A DNA stretch of 14,652 bases from an uncultured Prochlorococcus sp. (lineage in GTDB: Bacteria > Cyanobacteriota > Cyanobacteriia > PCC-6307 > Cyanobiaceae). A model generated the notes under the pieces. That model was not told where the DNA came from, searched no databases, and was given only the letters and a program-made list of their open reading frames with translations. Location of the stretch: NCBI GenBank assembly GCA_902600395.1, contig CACKJL010000024.1:1-14652 (forward strand), read 5' to 3'. Position 1 is the first letter of the stretch. The number at the start of each line of letters is the position of its first letter. Positions 7,528-14,171 of the stretch are shown here, piece by piece. Both the position numbers and the translations under genes were made by a program.

Positions 7528-7532
7528 CTCCT
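7528..7532 (-). promoter_or_regulatory. Shine-Dalgarno for the DUF3155 gene
   Basis: AGGAG on the minus strand (plus CTCCT, 7528-7532) is nine bases before the ATG at 7518. It is a textbook ribosome-binding site, notable because most genes in this window lack one, and it fixes the start of the gene. Confidence 0.75.
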
Positions 7533-7545
7533 GAAATTATTAATG

Positions 7546-7574
7546 AGATTAGTCTTATTTATTTTTACTAATCT
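7546..7574. repeat. 8-bp inverted repeat in the DUF3155 leader
   Basis: AGATTAGT (7546-7553) and ACTAATCT (7567-7574) form a perfect 8-bp inverted repeat around a 13-base A/T-only spacer. On the minus strand a TATAAG -10-like box (plus 7573-7578) overlaps its upstream arm. The repeat would therefore lie at the transcription start of the DUF3155 gene, either as an operator or as a leader hairpin. Function is inferred from position only. Confidence 0.4.
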
Positions 7575-7771
7575 TATATATGTGATTTTGAATTCACTTC
7601 AAATTACATAGAGGACCCATCAACCCCTGATGTAGCTTAAAATATGATTAAATATTCATATTTAAGGCTGGCTTAAGTCAGACCTCTTTATATATCTTAA
7701 TACTTTTTTCATATTTTACAAGCCCTTTTTCAAGTTTTTTTTTAAAAAAATTTCTCAAAATTTCATTAATC
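7575..7771. other. Non-coding spacer with several hairpins before the histidine kinase
   Basis: No plausible gene is seen in this stretch. It holds a G/C-richer patch with CATCA/TGATG around ACCCC (7618-7632). It also has an 8-bp A/T inverted repeat, AAATATGA (7640-7647) with TCATATTT (7656-7663), and an imperfect hairpin centred on CTTAAG (7665-7685, one bulge and one wobble pair). A TATGAT at 7643-7648 could be a -10 box for the kinase gene or for a small RNA. The stretch ends in long T and A runs just before the kinase ATG. The concentration of inverted repeats is unusual for a genome with such short spacers. Confidence 0.4.
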
Positions 7772-8908
7772 ATGAATCTTTCAAAAAAATTTGAAGAATT
7801 AATTTTAAAACAGCTAGAGAGTTTTGGTTGCTCAATGGGCGTGACTAATTTAGTTATGTATCTTGCTTCAGCTAAGCAAGGAACTAAAGCATCTTTTGAA
7901 ATGATTGGTCAATGGCCGCAAATTGATCGGCTACTTACTTCAATAGAAGATGATCCTTCCCTAAAGGTTTCATCGCCTAATAGAAGATGGTACCCGCTAC
8001 AAGAAAACGATATTCTACTTGGTGTCCTTCGGGTAGAAACTGATTTGAAAGGGGGGAATTGGCCAGTGTCTCTCGATTCCAGATTAAAAGCTCTATCAAT
8101 ATCTTTAGCTAAATGTGTCTCTATCGAATTAGAACGTCAAAATAAAAATGAAGAAGTCAATTATTTAAAAAATCAGGTCAATGTCATAATTCATCAATTA
8201 AGGAATCCATTAGCTGCTATTAGAACATACGCAAAATTATTAATAAAAAGACTTGGGTCAGATGATGATTCTATAGAAATAGTTGAACGCATGATAATAG
8301 AGCAAAAACAAATTAATCAATATATGGATTCTTTTGCTCAATTAAATTCACCTATTCAACTTCCTCTGGAAATTGGAGAGGAAAGATTATTATTACCACC
8401 AAATTTAGATAATAAAAAGGTAATAACTGTTCAGAGTTTATTAAGGCCAATATTAGAAAGGGGTAAAGCTAATGCGGACTTAGAGAATAGAGATTGGACT
8501 GAACCGTCTCTTTGGCCAGATTGGACTATTTCGCCATTAAAGGCAAAATATGCTGTAATTGCTGAAATTGTGGCAAATCTATTAGAAAATGCGTTTAAAT
8601 ATGCCCAAAAAGATGCTGAAATTGGGCTCGCAATTACGAGTAATGGACTCTGTATATTTGATGGTGGTAAAAAAATAACCAAAAATGAAAACGAGAAAAT
8701 TTTTGAAAAAGGTTTTAGAGGATCTGCTGCTAAAAAGAAGGACGGCACTGGTGTGGGACTTTTTTTGGCGAGGAAATTAGCAAAACAAATTGGAGGAGAT
8801 TTGAGATTGCTGGAAAATAACTCGGTAGATAATACTGATAAATCAAAAAATCTTAAGAAGAAAAATATTTTTTATTTAGAACTACCTATAAAAGAATTGC
8901 ATGCATAA
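7772..8908 (+). CDS. Soluble histidine kinase, possibly Hik2/chloroplast sensor kinase type
   Basis: This 378-residue protein has no membrane segment. Residues 1-120 look like a small GAF-like sensor domain. The dimerisation and phosphoacceptor helix starts near 130 with the H-box VIIHQLRNPLAAIRTYAKLL, placing the phosphorylated histidine at H141. The ATPase domain has the N box EIVANLLENAFKYA (N273), a G1 box FDGG (296-299), an F box KIFEKGFRG and a G2 box GTGVGL (325-330), so the kinase is intact. There is no receiver domain; its response regulator must be encoded elsewhere. The soluble GAF-like head and the HQLRNPL H-box recall Hik2/CSK, the redox sensor of the photosynthetic electron chain, and a cysteine is present at residue 20. 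This subfamily call is tentative. Its last 23 bases overlap the convergent cobS gene. Confidence 0.85.
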   Translation: MNLSKKFEELILKQLESFGCSMGVTNLVMYLASAKQGTKASFEMIGQWPQIDRLLTSIEDDPSLKVSSPNRRWYPLQENDILLGVLRVETDLKGGNWPVSLDSRLKALSISLAKCVSIELERQNKNEEVNYLKNQVNVIIHQLRNPLAAIRTYAKLLIKRLGSDDDSIEIVERMIIEQKQINQYMDSFAQLNSPIQLPLEIGEERLLLPPNLDNKKVITVQSLLRPILERGKANADLENRDWTEPSLWPDWTISPLKAKYAVIAEIVANLLENAFKYAQKDAEIGLAITSNGLCIFDGGKKITKNENEKIFEKGFRGSAAKKKDGTGVGLFLARKLAKQIGGDLRLLENNSVDNTDKSKNLKKKNIFYLELPIKELHA

Positions 8909-9626
8909 ATAACATTGCAGTTTCAACTAGAACAACACTTGCACCGCAGGCATCTCCGTTAAAGCCTCCAATTTTATTACCCAGTATGTTTGGGATATAA
9001 TAGCTTAGAAAAATACCAATCAAAATAAGAATTAAAAATTTAATTAATATTGCTTGGGATGTAATTGAAACAAATTGGTATGCAATGAAAATTAAAAGAA
9101 AAATAATGGAGATCAAAGATTCTTTTTTAAATCCATTCCAAAACTTTTTATGACTAACAGATTTTTTCTTATAACTCATATATTTAAACTTTTCTATAAA
9201 AAATAAATTTGAAAATCTTCCCCAAAATAAGCATATAGGTAAAACAAAAATTACTAGGTTTTGAATTTTCAGTATGCAAGCAATTTGAATTAAAGTTATA
9301 AAAACTAAAGCTTGAACGCCAAAGGACCCAACTTTACTGTCTTTCATAGCTTTTAAACGTTTCTTTTTACCCGCAAAAATACCATCGAAAGTATCCATTA
9401 AACCATCAATGTGTAGCCCACCAGTAATTAAATATCCTGAAGCCAAACAAATTAATACAGATGCATAAATTGACCAAGAGTTTGTTCTAAAAAGAAGAAA
9501 GATAAAACTCTGAATTGTTCCAATCAAAAATCCTAAAGGCGGGGCAAATTGTGCAATATTTTTAAATTCGGGATTAATTAAAGGTATCTTTGGAAAAGTC
9601 GTATAGAAAATCCAAGATCCTGCCAA
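8886..9626 (-). CDS. cobS: Adenosylcobinamide-GDP ribazoletransferase (cobalamin synthase)
   Basis: This membrane enzyme joins adenosylcobinamide-GDP to alpha-ribazole, the final assembly step of cobalamin. As called it has 246 residues and about six hydrophobic segments. Key motifs are GGLHIDGLMDTFDG (69-82), with the acidic residues expected to bind Mg2+, then KDSKVGSFGV (95-104) and, near the end, KIGGFNGDACGAS. The start is uncertain. TTG at 9626 is the only conventional start codon after the upstream in-frame stop, and no Shine-Dalgarno precedes it. The frame stays open about ten codons further upstream, and relatives may begin there, so the N-terminus could be slightly longer with a non-standard start. 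No cobalamin riboswitch is visible in the 98-bp spacer to tgt. Its 3' end overlaps the histidine kinase gene by 23 bp. Confidence 0.9.
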   Translation of the reverse strand: MAGSWIFYTTFPKIPLINPEFKNIAQFAPPLGFLIGTIQSFIFLLFRTNSWSIYASVLICLASGYLITGGLHIDGLMDTFDGIFAGKKKRLKAMKDSKVGSFGVQALVFITLIQIACILKIQNLVIFVLPICLFWGRFSNLFFIEKFKYMSYKKKSVSHKKFWNGFKKESLISIIFLLIFIAYQFVSITSQAILIKFLILILIGIFLSYYIPNILGNKIGGFNGDACGASVVLVETAMLFMHAILL

Positions 9627-9724
9627 ATTTTTTATTAAATATTTTTTGATGAGATAAAAATAGATTCAATATTAAATAATAGGGTAGATTAATGAAAAAG
9701 GATCAAAAAATTTTATAAATTATC

Positions 9725-10843
9725 GTGTTTGAATTTGAAATTACATCGAATTGCAGTAATACAGCGGCAAGAACTGGTATATTTCATACTCCAAATGGTC
9801 CGGTAAACACACCAAAATTTATGCCTGTGGGTACTTTGGCAACGGTTAAAGGAATTTCATCTAAGCAGTTAACCTCTACAGGATCAGAAATGATTCTCTC
9901 AAATACCTTTCATCTTCATTTACAACCTGGAGAAAAATTAGTTAAAGAATCTGGCGGAATACATAAGTTCATGAATTGGCCTAAGCCTATTCTTACTGAT
10001 TCAGGAGGATATCAAGTTTTTAGTTTGGCAAAATTAAATAATATTTCTGATAAAGGAGTGGAATTTAAAAATCCAAGAGATGGTAGTCATGTATTTTTAT
10101 CACCAGAAAAAGTAATGCAGATTCAAATGGATCTTGGATCGGATGTTGCGATGGCTTTTGATCATTGTCCTCCGCATACAGCTAACGAAAATGAAATTGA
10201 GGACTCTTTACAAAGAACTCATTCATGGTTGCAAAAATGTGTTGAGACTCATCAGAAATCTAATCAAGCATTATTCGGTATAGTTCAAGGTGGTAAGTAT
10301 CCGAAATTGAGAGAATATAGTGCAAAATATACAAGTTCTTTTGATCTGCCTGGAATAGCAGTGGGAGGTGTAAGTGTTGGCGAGGCAGTCGAAGAAATAC
10401 ATAGTGTAATAAATTATGTCCCGAAATTCTTACCAATAAATAAACCAAGATATTTAATGGGAATTGGCTCTTTAAGAGAAATTTCTTTAGCTGTTGCAAA
10501 TGGATTCGATATATTTGACTGTGTTTTGCCCACAAGACTAGGAAGACATGGGACTGCATTTTTTAATGATGAAAGATTGAATTTGCGAAATGCTCGATTT
10601 AAAAATGACTTTTCTCCAATCGATAAAACTTGTAAATGTGAGACATGTAAATCCTATTCTCGAGCATATTTGCATCATCTGATTAGAAATGACGAAATAT
10701 TAGGCCTAACACTCATAAGTTTGCATAATATTGCCCACTTAGTAAGATTTACAAATGCAATTTCTACTGCAATTAGAGATAATTGTTTTACAAATGATTT
10801 CGCTCCTTGGAAAACATCCTCTATTGCTCACTATACGTGGTAA
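9725..10843 (+). CDS. tgt: tRNA-guanine transglycosylase
   Basis: This 372-residue enzyme swaps guanine 34 for preQ1 in GUN-anticodon tRNAs (Asp, Asn, His, Tyr), the committed step to queuosine. The TIM-barrel motifs are all present: LSNTFHLHLQPGE (58-70), the general base D92 in LTDSGGYQVFSL, FGIVQGG (184-190), GGVSVGE (214-220) and the nucleophile D265 in FDCVLPTRLGRHG. The zinc site is C303-x-C305-x2-C308 with H334. The start is GTG at 9725. An ATG at 9692 in the same frame meets a stop after eight codons, so it cannot be the start. psbK follows 34 bp downstream on the same strand with no terminator between, so the two may share a transcript. Confidence 0.96.
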   Translation: MFEFEITSNCSNTAARTGIFHTPNGPVNTPKFMPVGTLATVKGISSKQLTSTGSEMILSNTFHLHLQPGEKLVKESGGIHKFMNWPKPILTDSGGYQVFSLAKLNNISDKGVEFKNPRDGSHVFLSPEKVMQIQMDLGSDVAMAFDHCPPHTANENEIEDSLQRTHSWLQKCVETHQKSNQALFGIVQGGKYPKLREYSAKYTSSFDLPGIAVGGVSVGEAVEEIHSVINYVPKFLPINKPRYLMGIGSLREISLAVANGFDIFDCVLPTRLGRHGTAFFNDERLNLRNARFKNDFSPIDKTCKCETCKSYSRAYLHHLIRNDEILGLTLISLHNIAHLVRFTNAISTAIRDNCFTNDFAPWKTSSIAHYTW

Positions 10844-10877
10844 CGTCTTATCATAATTAATTAAATTATCAAAAAAG

Positions 10878-11018
10878 GTGCTCATTCTATTTAATACATT
10901 CGCTGAATTGCCCGAGGCTTACAAGGCTTTTGCTCCAACTGTTGATGTTCTTCCACTTATTCCTTTATTTTTCTTTTTATTGGTATTTGTTTGGCAAGCT
11001 GCAGTTGGATTTAAATAA
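10878..11018 (+). CDS. psbK: Photosystem II protein PsbK
   Basis: A 46-residue reading frame from a GTG at 10878 to TAA at 11016-11018 encodes the small PSII core subunit PsbK. After a short N-terminal leader comes the diagnostic mature sequence, [18 protein letters not shown] followed by a single membrane helix rich in F and L (about 28-41) and the conserved [10 protein letters not shown] end. Length matches PsbK precursors elsewhere (about 45 residues). PsbK binds the CP43 side of photosystem II and helps hold plastoquinone and pigment sites. A purine run AAAAAAGG directly abuts the GTG. It lies just after tgt and converges on the oxidoreductase gene 26 bp away. Confidence 0.95.
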
Positions 11019-11031
11019 AATTCTTTTATTT
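11013..11031. terminator. A/T-only hairpin between psbK and the convergent gene
   Basis: AAATAAAA (11013-11020), overlapping the psbK stop, and TTTTATTT (11024-11031) form a perfect 8-bp inverted repeat with a three-base loop, in the 26-bp gap between two converging genes. It is symmetric, so it could terminate both. The lack of G/C pairs makes it weak. Confidence 0.3.
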
Positions 11032-11044
11032 TAGATTGTTTTTA

Positions 11045-12049
11045 TTAGAAGGGATTTTCAAGTAAAATCGCATCTCCAGAATTATCTACAGCACTCTCTA
11101 TAAAATCAGCAATTTTTAATGCTCTTGAGGCTTGCTCACCATCTACCTCAGGTTTTTCTTTGCCCTGAACGCATTTAAGAAAATGCTCCAGTTCTGCATA
11201 AAGAGGTTCAATGGAGGTTGTGCTAACTTCTTCGACATATCCATCATTTCTATAAACTAATTCTCCATGCTCTGCTGTGTATGATTCATGAGACTTTCGA
11301 TGGATTTGTAAAGAGTGATTTAAGAAATCAGTTTCTACTAGCCCATTTTGGCAGTGAGCACTTAAACTTCTAATTTTTTTGTGACTCATTTTGCTTGCAG
11401 TAAGGCTTGCAATAACATTGTTTTTAAAAACTAAAGTAGCATTGACATAATCTATTAATCCTTCGCTATTTCTTCCTCCAACTGCTGCTAATTTTTGTAT
11501 TTTTGAGTTTACAAGCTCCAAAATAAGATCAATGTCATGAATCATTAAATCCATTACTACAGATACATCATTTGCTCTGTCTGCATGAGGACTGTGTCTC
11601 CTCGCTTCTAAAACAACAATTTCTTCATTATTTACTATTTTATTTAATTCTCTAAAAGCAGGATTAAATCTTTCAATATGCCCAACTTGTAAAAGACAGT
11701 TACTTGCATTAGCGGCCTCTATTAAAGATTTTGCTTCCAACTCGTTAGCTGCAATTGGTTTTTCAATAAGAACGTTAGCTCCTCTTTTGAGGCAATCTAG
11801 ACCTACTTTTTGATGAAGTAGTGTAGGGACAGCGATACAGATAGCATCAACTTTTGGAATTAGATCTTTATAATCTTTGAACCATGCACATTGAAATTGC
11901 TCAATAGCTAATTTGCCTCTTTCTTCATTTGGATCTGCGACTCCAATGAGATTAGCATCTTTGAGTAAACTAAGTACTCGAGCATGATGCCAGCCCATAT
12001 TTCCTATACCTATGACTCCAACCTTTACGGGTGATGAGGTTGGTTGCAT
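11045..12049 (-). CDS. Gfo/Idh/MocA family NAD(P)-dependent oxidoreductase
   Basis: This 334-residue protein has an N-terminal Rossmann fold with GIGNMG (14-19), an acidic residue after strand 2 (VADPNEE), AVPTLLHQ (73-80) and the family signature EKP at 96-98. The C-terminal half carries GHIERFNPAFREL (123-135) and DLMIHDIDLILEL (167-179), whose histidine and aspartates fall in the catalytic region of the family. The GH-ERFNPA motif recalls UDP-N-acetylglucosamine 3-dehydrogenase-like and MviM-like members, so a nucleotide-sugar substrate is possible, but this is not proven. No sugar-nucleotide genes are nearby to support it. It lies 50 bp downstream of the CNNM gene on the same strand. Two GATAAT boxes in that gap (plus 12070-12081) suggest its own promoter. 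Confidence 0.85.
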   Translation of the reverse strand: MQPTSSPVKVGVIGIGNMGWHHARVLSLLKDANLIGVADPNEERGKLAIEQFQCAWFKDYKDLIPKVDAICIAVPTLLHQKVGLDCLKRGANVLIEKPIAANELEAKSLIEAANASNCLLQVGHIERFNPAFRELNKIVNNEEIVVLEARRHSPHADRANDVSVVMDLMIHDIDLILELVNSKIQKLAAVGGRNSEGLIDYVNATLVFKNNVIASLTASKMSHKKIRSLSAHCQNGLVETDFLNHSLQIHRKSHESYTAEHGELVYRNDGYVEEVSTTSIEPLYAELEHFLKCVQGKEKPEVDGEQASRALKIADFIESAVDNSGDAILLENPF

Positions 12050-12069
12050 AATTTCAAATCCATATGTTT

Positions 12070-12081
12070 ATTATCATTATC
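12070..12081 (-). promoter_or_regulatory. Tandem GATAAT -10-like boxes before the oxidoreductase gene
   Basis: On the minus strand GATAAT occurs twice in a row (plus ATTATC at 12070-12075 and 12076-12081), 21-32 bases before the ATG at 12049. Either could serve as a -10 box with a leader of roughly 14-20 nt. No -35 box is clear, and read-through from the upstream gene is not excluded. Confidence 0.3.
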
Positions 12082-12099
12082 CTCTATAGGGAGTCATAT

Positions 12100-13368
12100 T
12101 TAGCTTTTGGGAAGGATTATTTTAACACGATCAATTTTTGGACCTGACATAGAAATAACTTCAAATTTAATGTTATTAAAATCTAAAACGTCGCCAATTT
12201 TTGGAACCATTTGAAATTTTTCTAACATAAATCCAGCAAGGGTATGATAGTCAGTACCCTCTGGAATAGAACTTCCTATCTTTTTATTGATTTCAAAAAT
12301 TTCTGATTTTCCAGCTATTGACCATTTTTTAGAGAAATTATCTAACATTCTCATGTCTGAATTTATTCTATTATTGAGCATTTCCTCTCCAACTATTTCG
12401 CCATTTAGATCTGCTGCAGTTATAAGTCCCTCTGTTCCACCGTGTTCATCAACTACTAGTAAGAACGGATTATAGTCTCTTACTATTGGAAATATTTCTG
12501 CTAGTGAACATGTTTCTATTATTTTTGTTACTGGTAAAAGGAATGGCTCTAATAATGTATCGGCTTCCATTTCACCTTTTGATATCGGCTTAGCTAGATA
12601 ACGCAAATCTAATACACCTAATACATCATCTAAAGATTCACCAATCACAAAGAAGCGAGCATGCCGAGTTTGATCTACTTTTTTCATAAGTTCTGAAAAG
12701 GTTATATTTTTTGGCAAAGTTACCATTTCAGATCTTGGAATCATCACTTCTTTAACCTGTGTATCTTTTAAAGCAAAAACTCCTTCAAGAATATTCTTCT
12801 CATCTGGTTTTAAACCTGTTACGTTATCTGTTTCTATAAGAGTTTCTAATTCTCCAGCAGATAAACCCGAGTTTAAAGAATCCCATTTGTTATTTAAATT
12901 GAACAAGCCTAAACAAGCACTAGCAAAGAATTCTATTGTTTTCACTATAGGATTCATAGCTTTTCTCACGGCATCGAATATTGTGGTTAACCTTAATGCA
13001 GCAGATTCTGGATTGTTAATTACTAAAGCTTTTGGAATTAGTCCAGAAACAAGAGTAACAACTAAAACAACAAATAAAAATAATAGAAGATCATACAATC
13101 TATTAGATAAAATATTGCTTTTCCAATAATCATTAGCCAGGTTATTGCTGAGCCATCCAATTGCAATTAATGAAATTGTTACACCAAATTGAGAAGCAAT
13201 TAGTGAAGATCTAAAGCGTTTTTGAATTTTTAAAATTGAAAATGCTCCTTTCTTTTTTTCTTCTATTAACCTTAAAACTTTACTTGGCCTTATTAATAAA
13301 AAAGAGAGTTCACTCGCTGCGAAAAAAGCTGGTAGAAATAAAAGCAATAAAAGTAGAGTTATTTTCAT
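12100..13368 (-). CDS. CNNM/CorC-HlyC family membrane protein with CBS pair
   Basis: This 422-residue protein has the three-part CNNM/CorC layout. A DUF21 membrane domain (about 1-180) begins with a helix and the conserved FAASELSFLLIRPSKV (16-31). A CBS pair follows (about 205-330), marked by VKEVMIPRSEMV and the second repeat's LLVVDEHGGTEGLITAADL. Last is a CorC_HlyC domain (about 345-420) with the family's EGTDYHTLAGFMLEKF. Such proteins are linked to Mg2+ or Co2+ transport and are often mislabelled hemolysins. The CBS pair usually senses ATP-Mg or AMP. It lies 18 bp downstream of the tRNA(CAU) gene on the same strand and may be co-transcribed with it. The ATG at 13368 begins a strongly hydrophobic first helix, as expected. 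Confidence 0.88.
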   Translation of the reverse strand: MKITLLLLLLFLPAFFAASELSFLLIRPSKVLRLIEEKKKGAFSILKIQKRFRSSLIASQFGVTISLIAIGWLSNNLANDYWKSNILSNRLYDLLLFLFVVLVVTLVSGLIPKALVINNPESAALRLTTIFDAVRKAMNPIVKTIEFFASACLGLFNLNNKWDSLNSGLSAGELETLIETDNVTGLKPDEKNILEGVFALKDTQVKEVMIPRSEMVTLPKNITFSELMKKVDQTRHARFFVIGESLDDVLGVLDLRYLAKPISKGEMEADTLLEPFLLPVTKIIETCSLAEIFPIVRDYNPFLLVVDEHGGTEGLITAADLNGEIVGEEMLNNRINSDMRMLDNFSKKWSIAGKSEIFEINKKIGSSIPEGTDYHTLAGFMLEKFQMVPKIGDVLDFNNIKFEVISMSGPKIDRVKIILPKS

Positions 13369-13386
13369 TCAATAACAAATGAATAA

Positions 13387-13459
13387 TGGGGGTGGCGAGG
13401 ATCGAACTCGCCTTAGCCAAATTATGAGTTTGGTGCATTCACCAGATTGCTACACCCCC
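13387..13459 (-). tRNA. tRNA with CAU anticodon (elongator Met, or Ile2)
   Basis: The minus strand folds as a complete 73-base tRNA. The acceptor arm is GGGGGUG/CACCCCC. The D arm is GCA/UGC with GG in the loop. The anticodon stem CCAAA/UUUGG closes the loop CUCAUAA (anticodon CAU). The variable loop is CUAAG, and the T arm GCGAG/CUCGC carries UUCGAUC. The discriminator base is A and CCA is not encoded. It has a fully paired first acceptor position, so it is not an initiator tRNA. CAU is read as Met, or as Ile (AUA) after lysidine modification by TilS. The loop CUCAUAA fits either, and I cannot decide from one gene. A palindrome lies 10 bp upstream of its 5' end. Confidence 0.93.
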
Positions 13460-13469
13460 AAGGGAATTT

Positions 13470-13487
13470 ATGTAATTTTAATTACAT
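13470..13487. promoter_or_regulatory. Near-perfect palindrome matching the extended NtcA consensus
   Basis: ATGTAATT (13470-13477) and AATTACAT (13480-13487) form an 8-bp inverted repeat around TT. Within it, 13471-13486 reads TGTA-N8-TACA, an exact match to the extended NtcA consensus. It lies in the 141-bp gap between the divergent tRNA(CAU) and pyrE genes, 10 bp from the tRNA 5' end, so it overlaps where the tRNA promoter must be. It is 113 bp before pyrE. -10-like boxes TATAAA (13505-13510) and TAATAT (13513-13518) follow toward pyrE, at 19 and 27 bp spacing rather than the usual 22. Binding is inferred from sequence alone. Confidence 0.45.
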
Positions 13488-13600
13488 TGAATTTCAATAT
13501 ACAATATAAAAATAATATTTCAAAAAACATCTCATTAGGAAGTTTTTGTGAGATTTCTTTTTTTTCTTCTAATCTTTAAATATAAATTAAACTTTTACTA

Positions 13601-14161
13601 ATGGGCAAATTTTCGGATAAGTATGATTTAAATAAAGCAAAATTGTTAAAACAGTTAATTGAAAAATCTTACAAGAGAGGAAACTTCACTTTATCTTCAG
13701 GAAAAAAAAGCAGTCATTACTTGAACTGTAAACCAGTATCATTAAATGGCGAAGGCTTAAACTTAATAAGTGAATTATTTTTAGATTTAAAGGACTCAAG
13801 GTCAAAAGCTGTAGCAGGATTGACATTAGGTGCAGACCCTATAGTAAGTGGATTAATTGTTAAAGCTGCTTTGAATGGACTAGACCTTGATGGTTTAATA
13901 ATTAGGAAAGAAATCAAAAAATACGGTACCAAAGCTGGAATAGAGGGCCCTACATTAGAAGAAGGAACTTTGGTAACTGTCTTAGAGGATGTCGTTACAA
14001 CTGCTGGTTCAGTAATAAAAGCTATAAAAAAATTACGAGAAAATAATTATGTTGTTGAGGAAGTTTTGTCTATAGTTGATAGGCAAGAAGGGGGATTAGA
14101 AGCCCTTGAAGATGAAAATGTTAAATTAAAAAGTCTTTTTACAATAAAAGACTTTTTATAA
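13601..14161 (+). CDS. pyrE: Orotate phosphoribosyltransferase
   Basis: This 186-residue enzyme attaches PRPP-derived ribose phosphate to orotate, giving OMP in pyrimidine synthesis. Diagnostic features are GNFTLSSGKKSSHYLNCK (27-44) for orotate binding, GLTLGADPI (73-81), IIRKEIKKYGT (100-110), which is the mobile catalytic loop, and the PRPP motif VTVLEDVVTTAGS (125-137). The length is slightly below E. coli PyrE (213) but matches cyanobacterial forms. The ATG at 13601 is 141 bp from the divergent tRNA. The next gene starts 10 bp after its stop, so pyrE and the ygfZ-like gene form a likely operon. Confidence 0.95.
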   Translation: MGKFSDKYDLNKAKLLKQLIEKSYKRGNFTLSSGKKSSHYLNCKPVSLNGEGLNLISELFLDLKDSRSKAVAGLTLGADPIVSGLIVKAALNGLDLDGLIIRKEIKKYGTKAGIEGPTLEEGTLVTVLEDVVTTAGSVIKAIKKLRENNYVVEEVLSIVDRQEGGLEALEDENVKLKSLFTIKDFL

Positions 14162-14171
14162 TTATTTCAAA

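Noticed and set aside
7734..7750. T-run/A-run palindrome just before the kinase start
   Set aside because: Homopolymer runs of this kind are expected in a genome this A/T rich. No G/C pair supports a real hairpin.
8431..8748. 105-codon minus-strand frame inside the histidine kinase gene
   Set aside because: It mirrors the conserved ATPase domain on the other strand; the kinase motifs are intact.
9692..9718. Eight-codon frame upstream of tgt, in frame with it
   Set aside because: It ends in TAA before the GTG start. There is no peptide-attenuator signature and no ribosome site.
9627..9724. Possible cobalamin riboswitch (cobS) or preQ1 riboswitch (tgt)
   Set aside because: The 98-bp spacer is A/T rich, too short for a B12 riboswitch, and lacks the conserved C-rich elements of either class.
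10260..10559. 99-codon minus-strand frame inside tgt
   Set aside because: Shadow of tgt; no start context or family signature.
12887..13129. 80-codon plus-strand frame inside the CNNM gene
   Set aside because: Antisense to a well-supported conserved gene, with low-complexity residues only.
13379..13579. 66-codon plus-strand frame opposite the tRNA
   Set aside because: It is antisense to the tRNA and runs through non-coding spacer. The protein has no recognisable motif.
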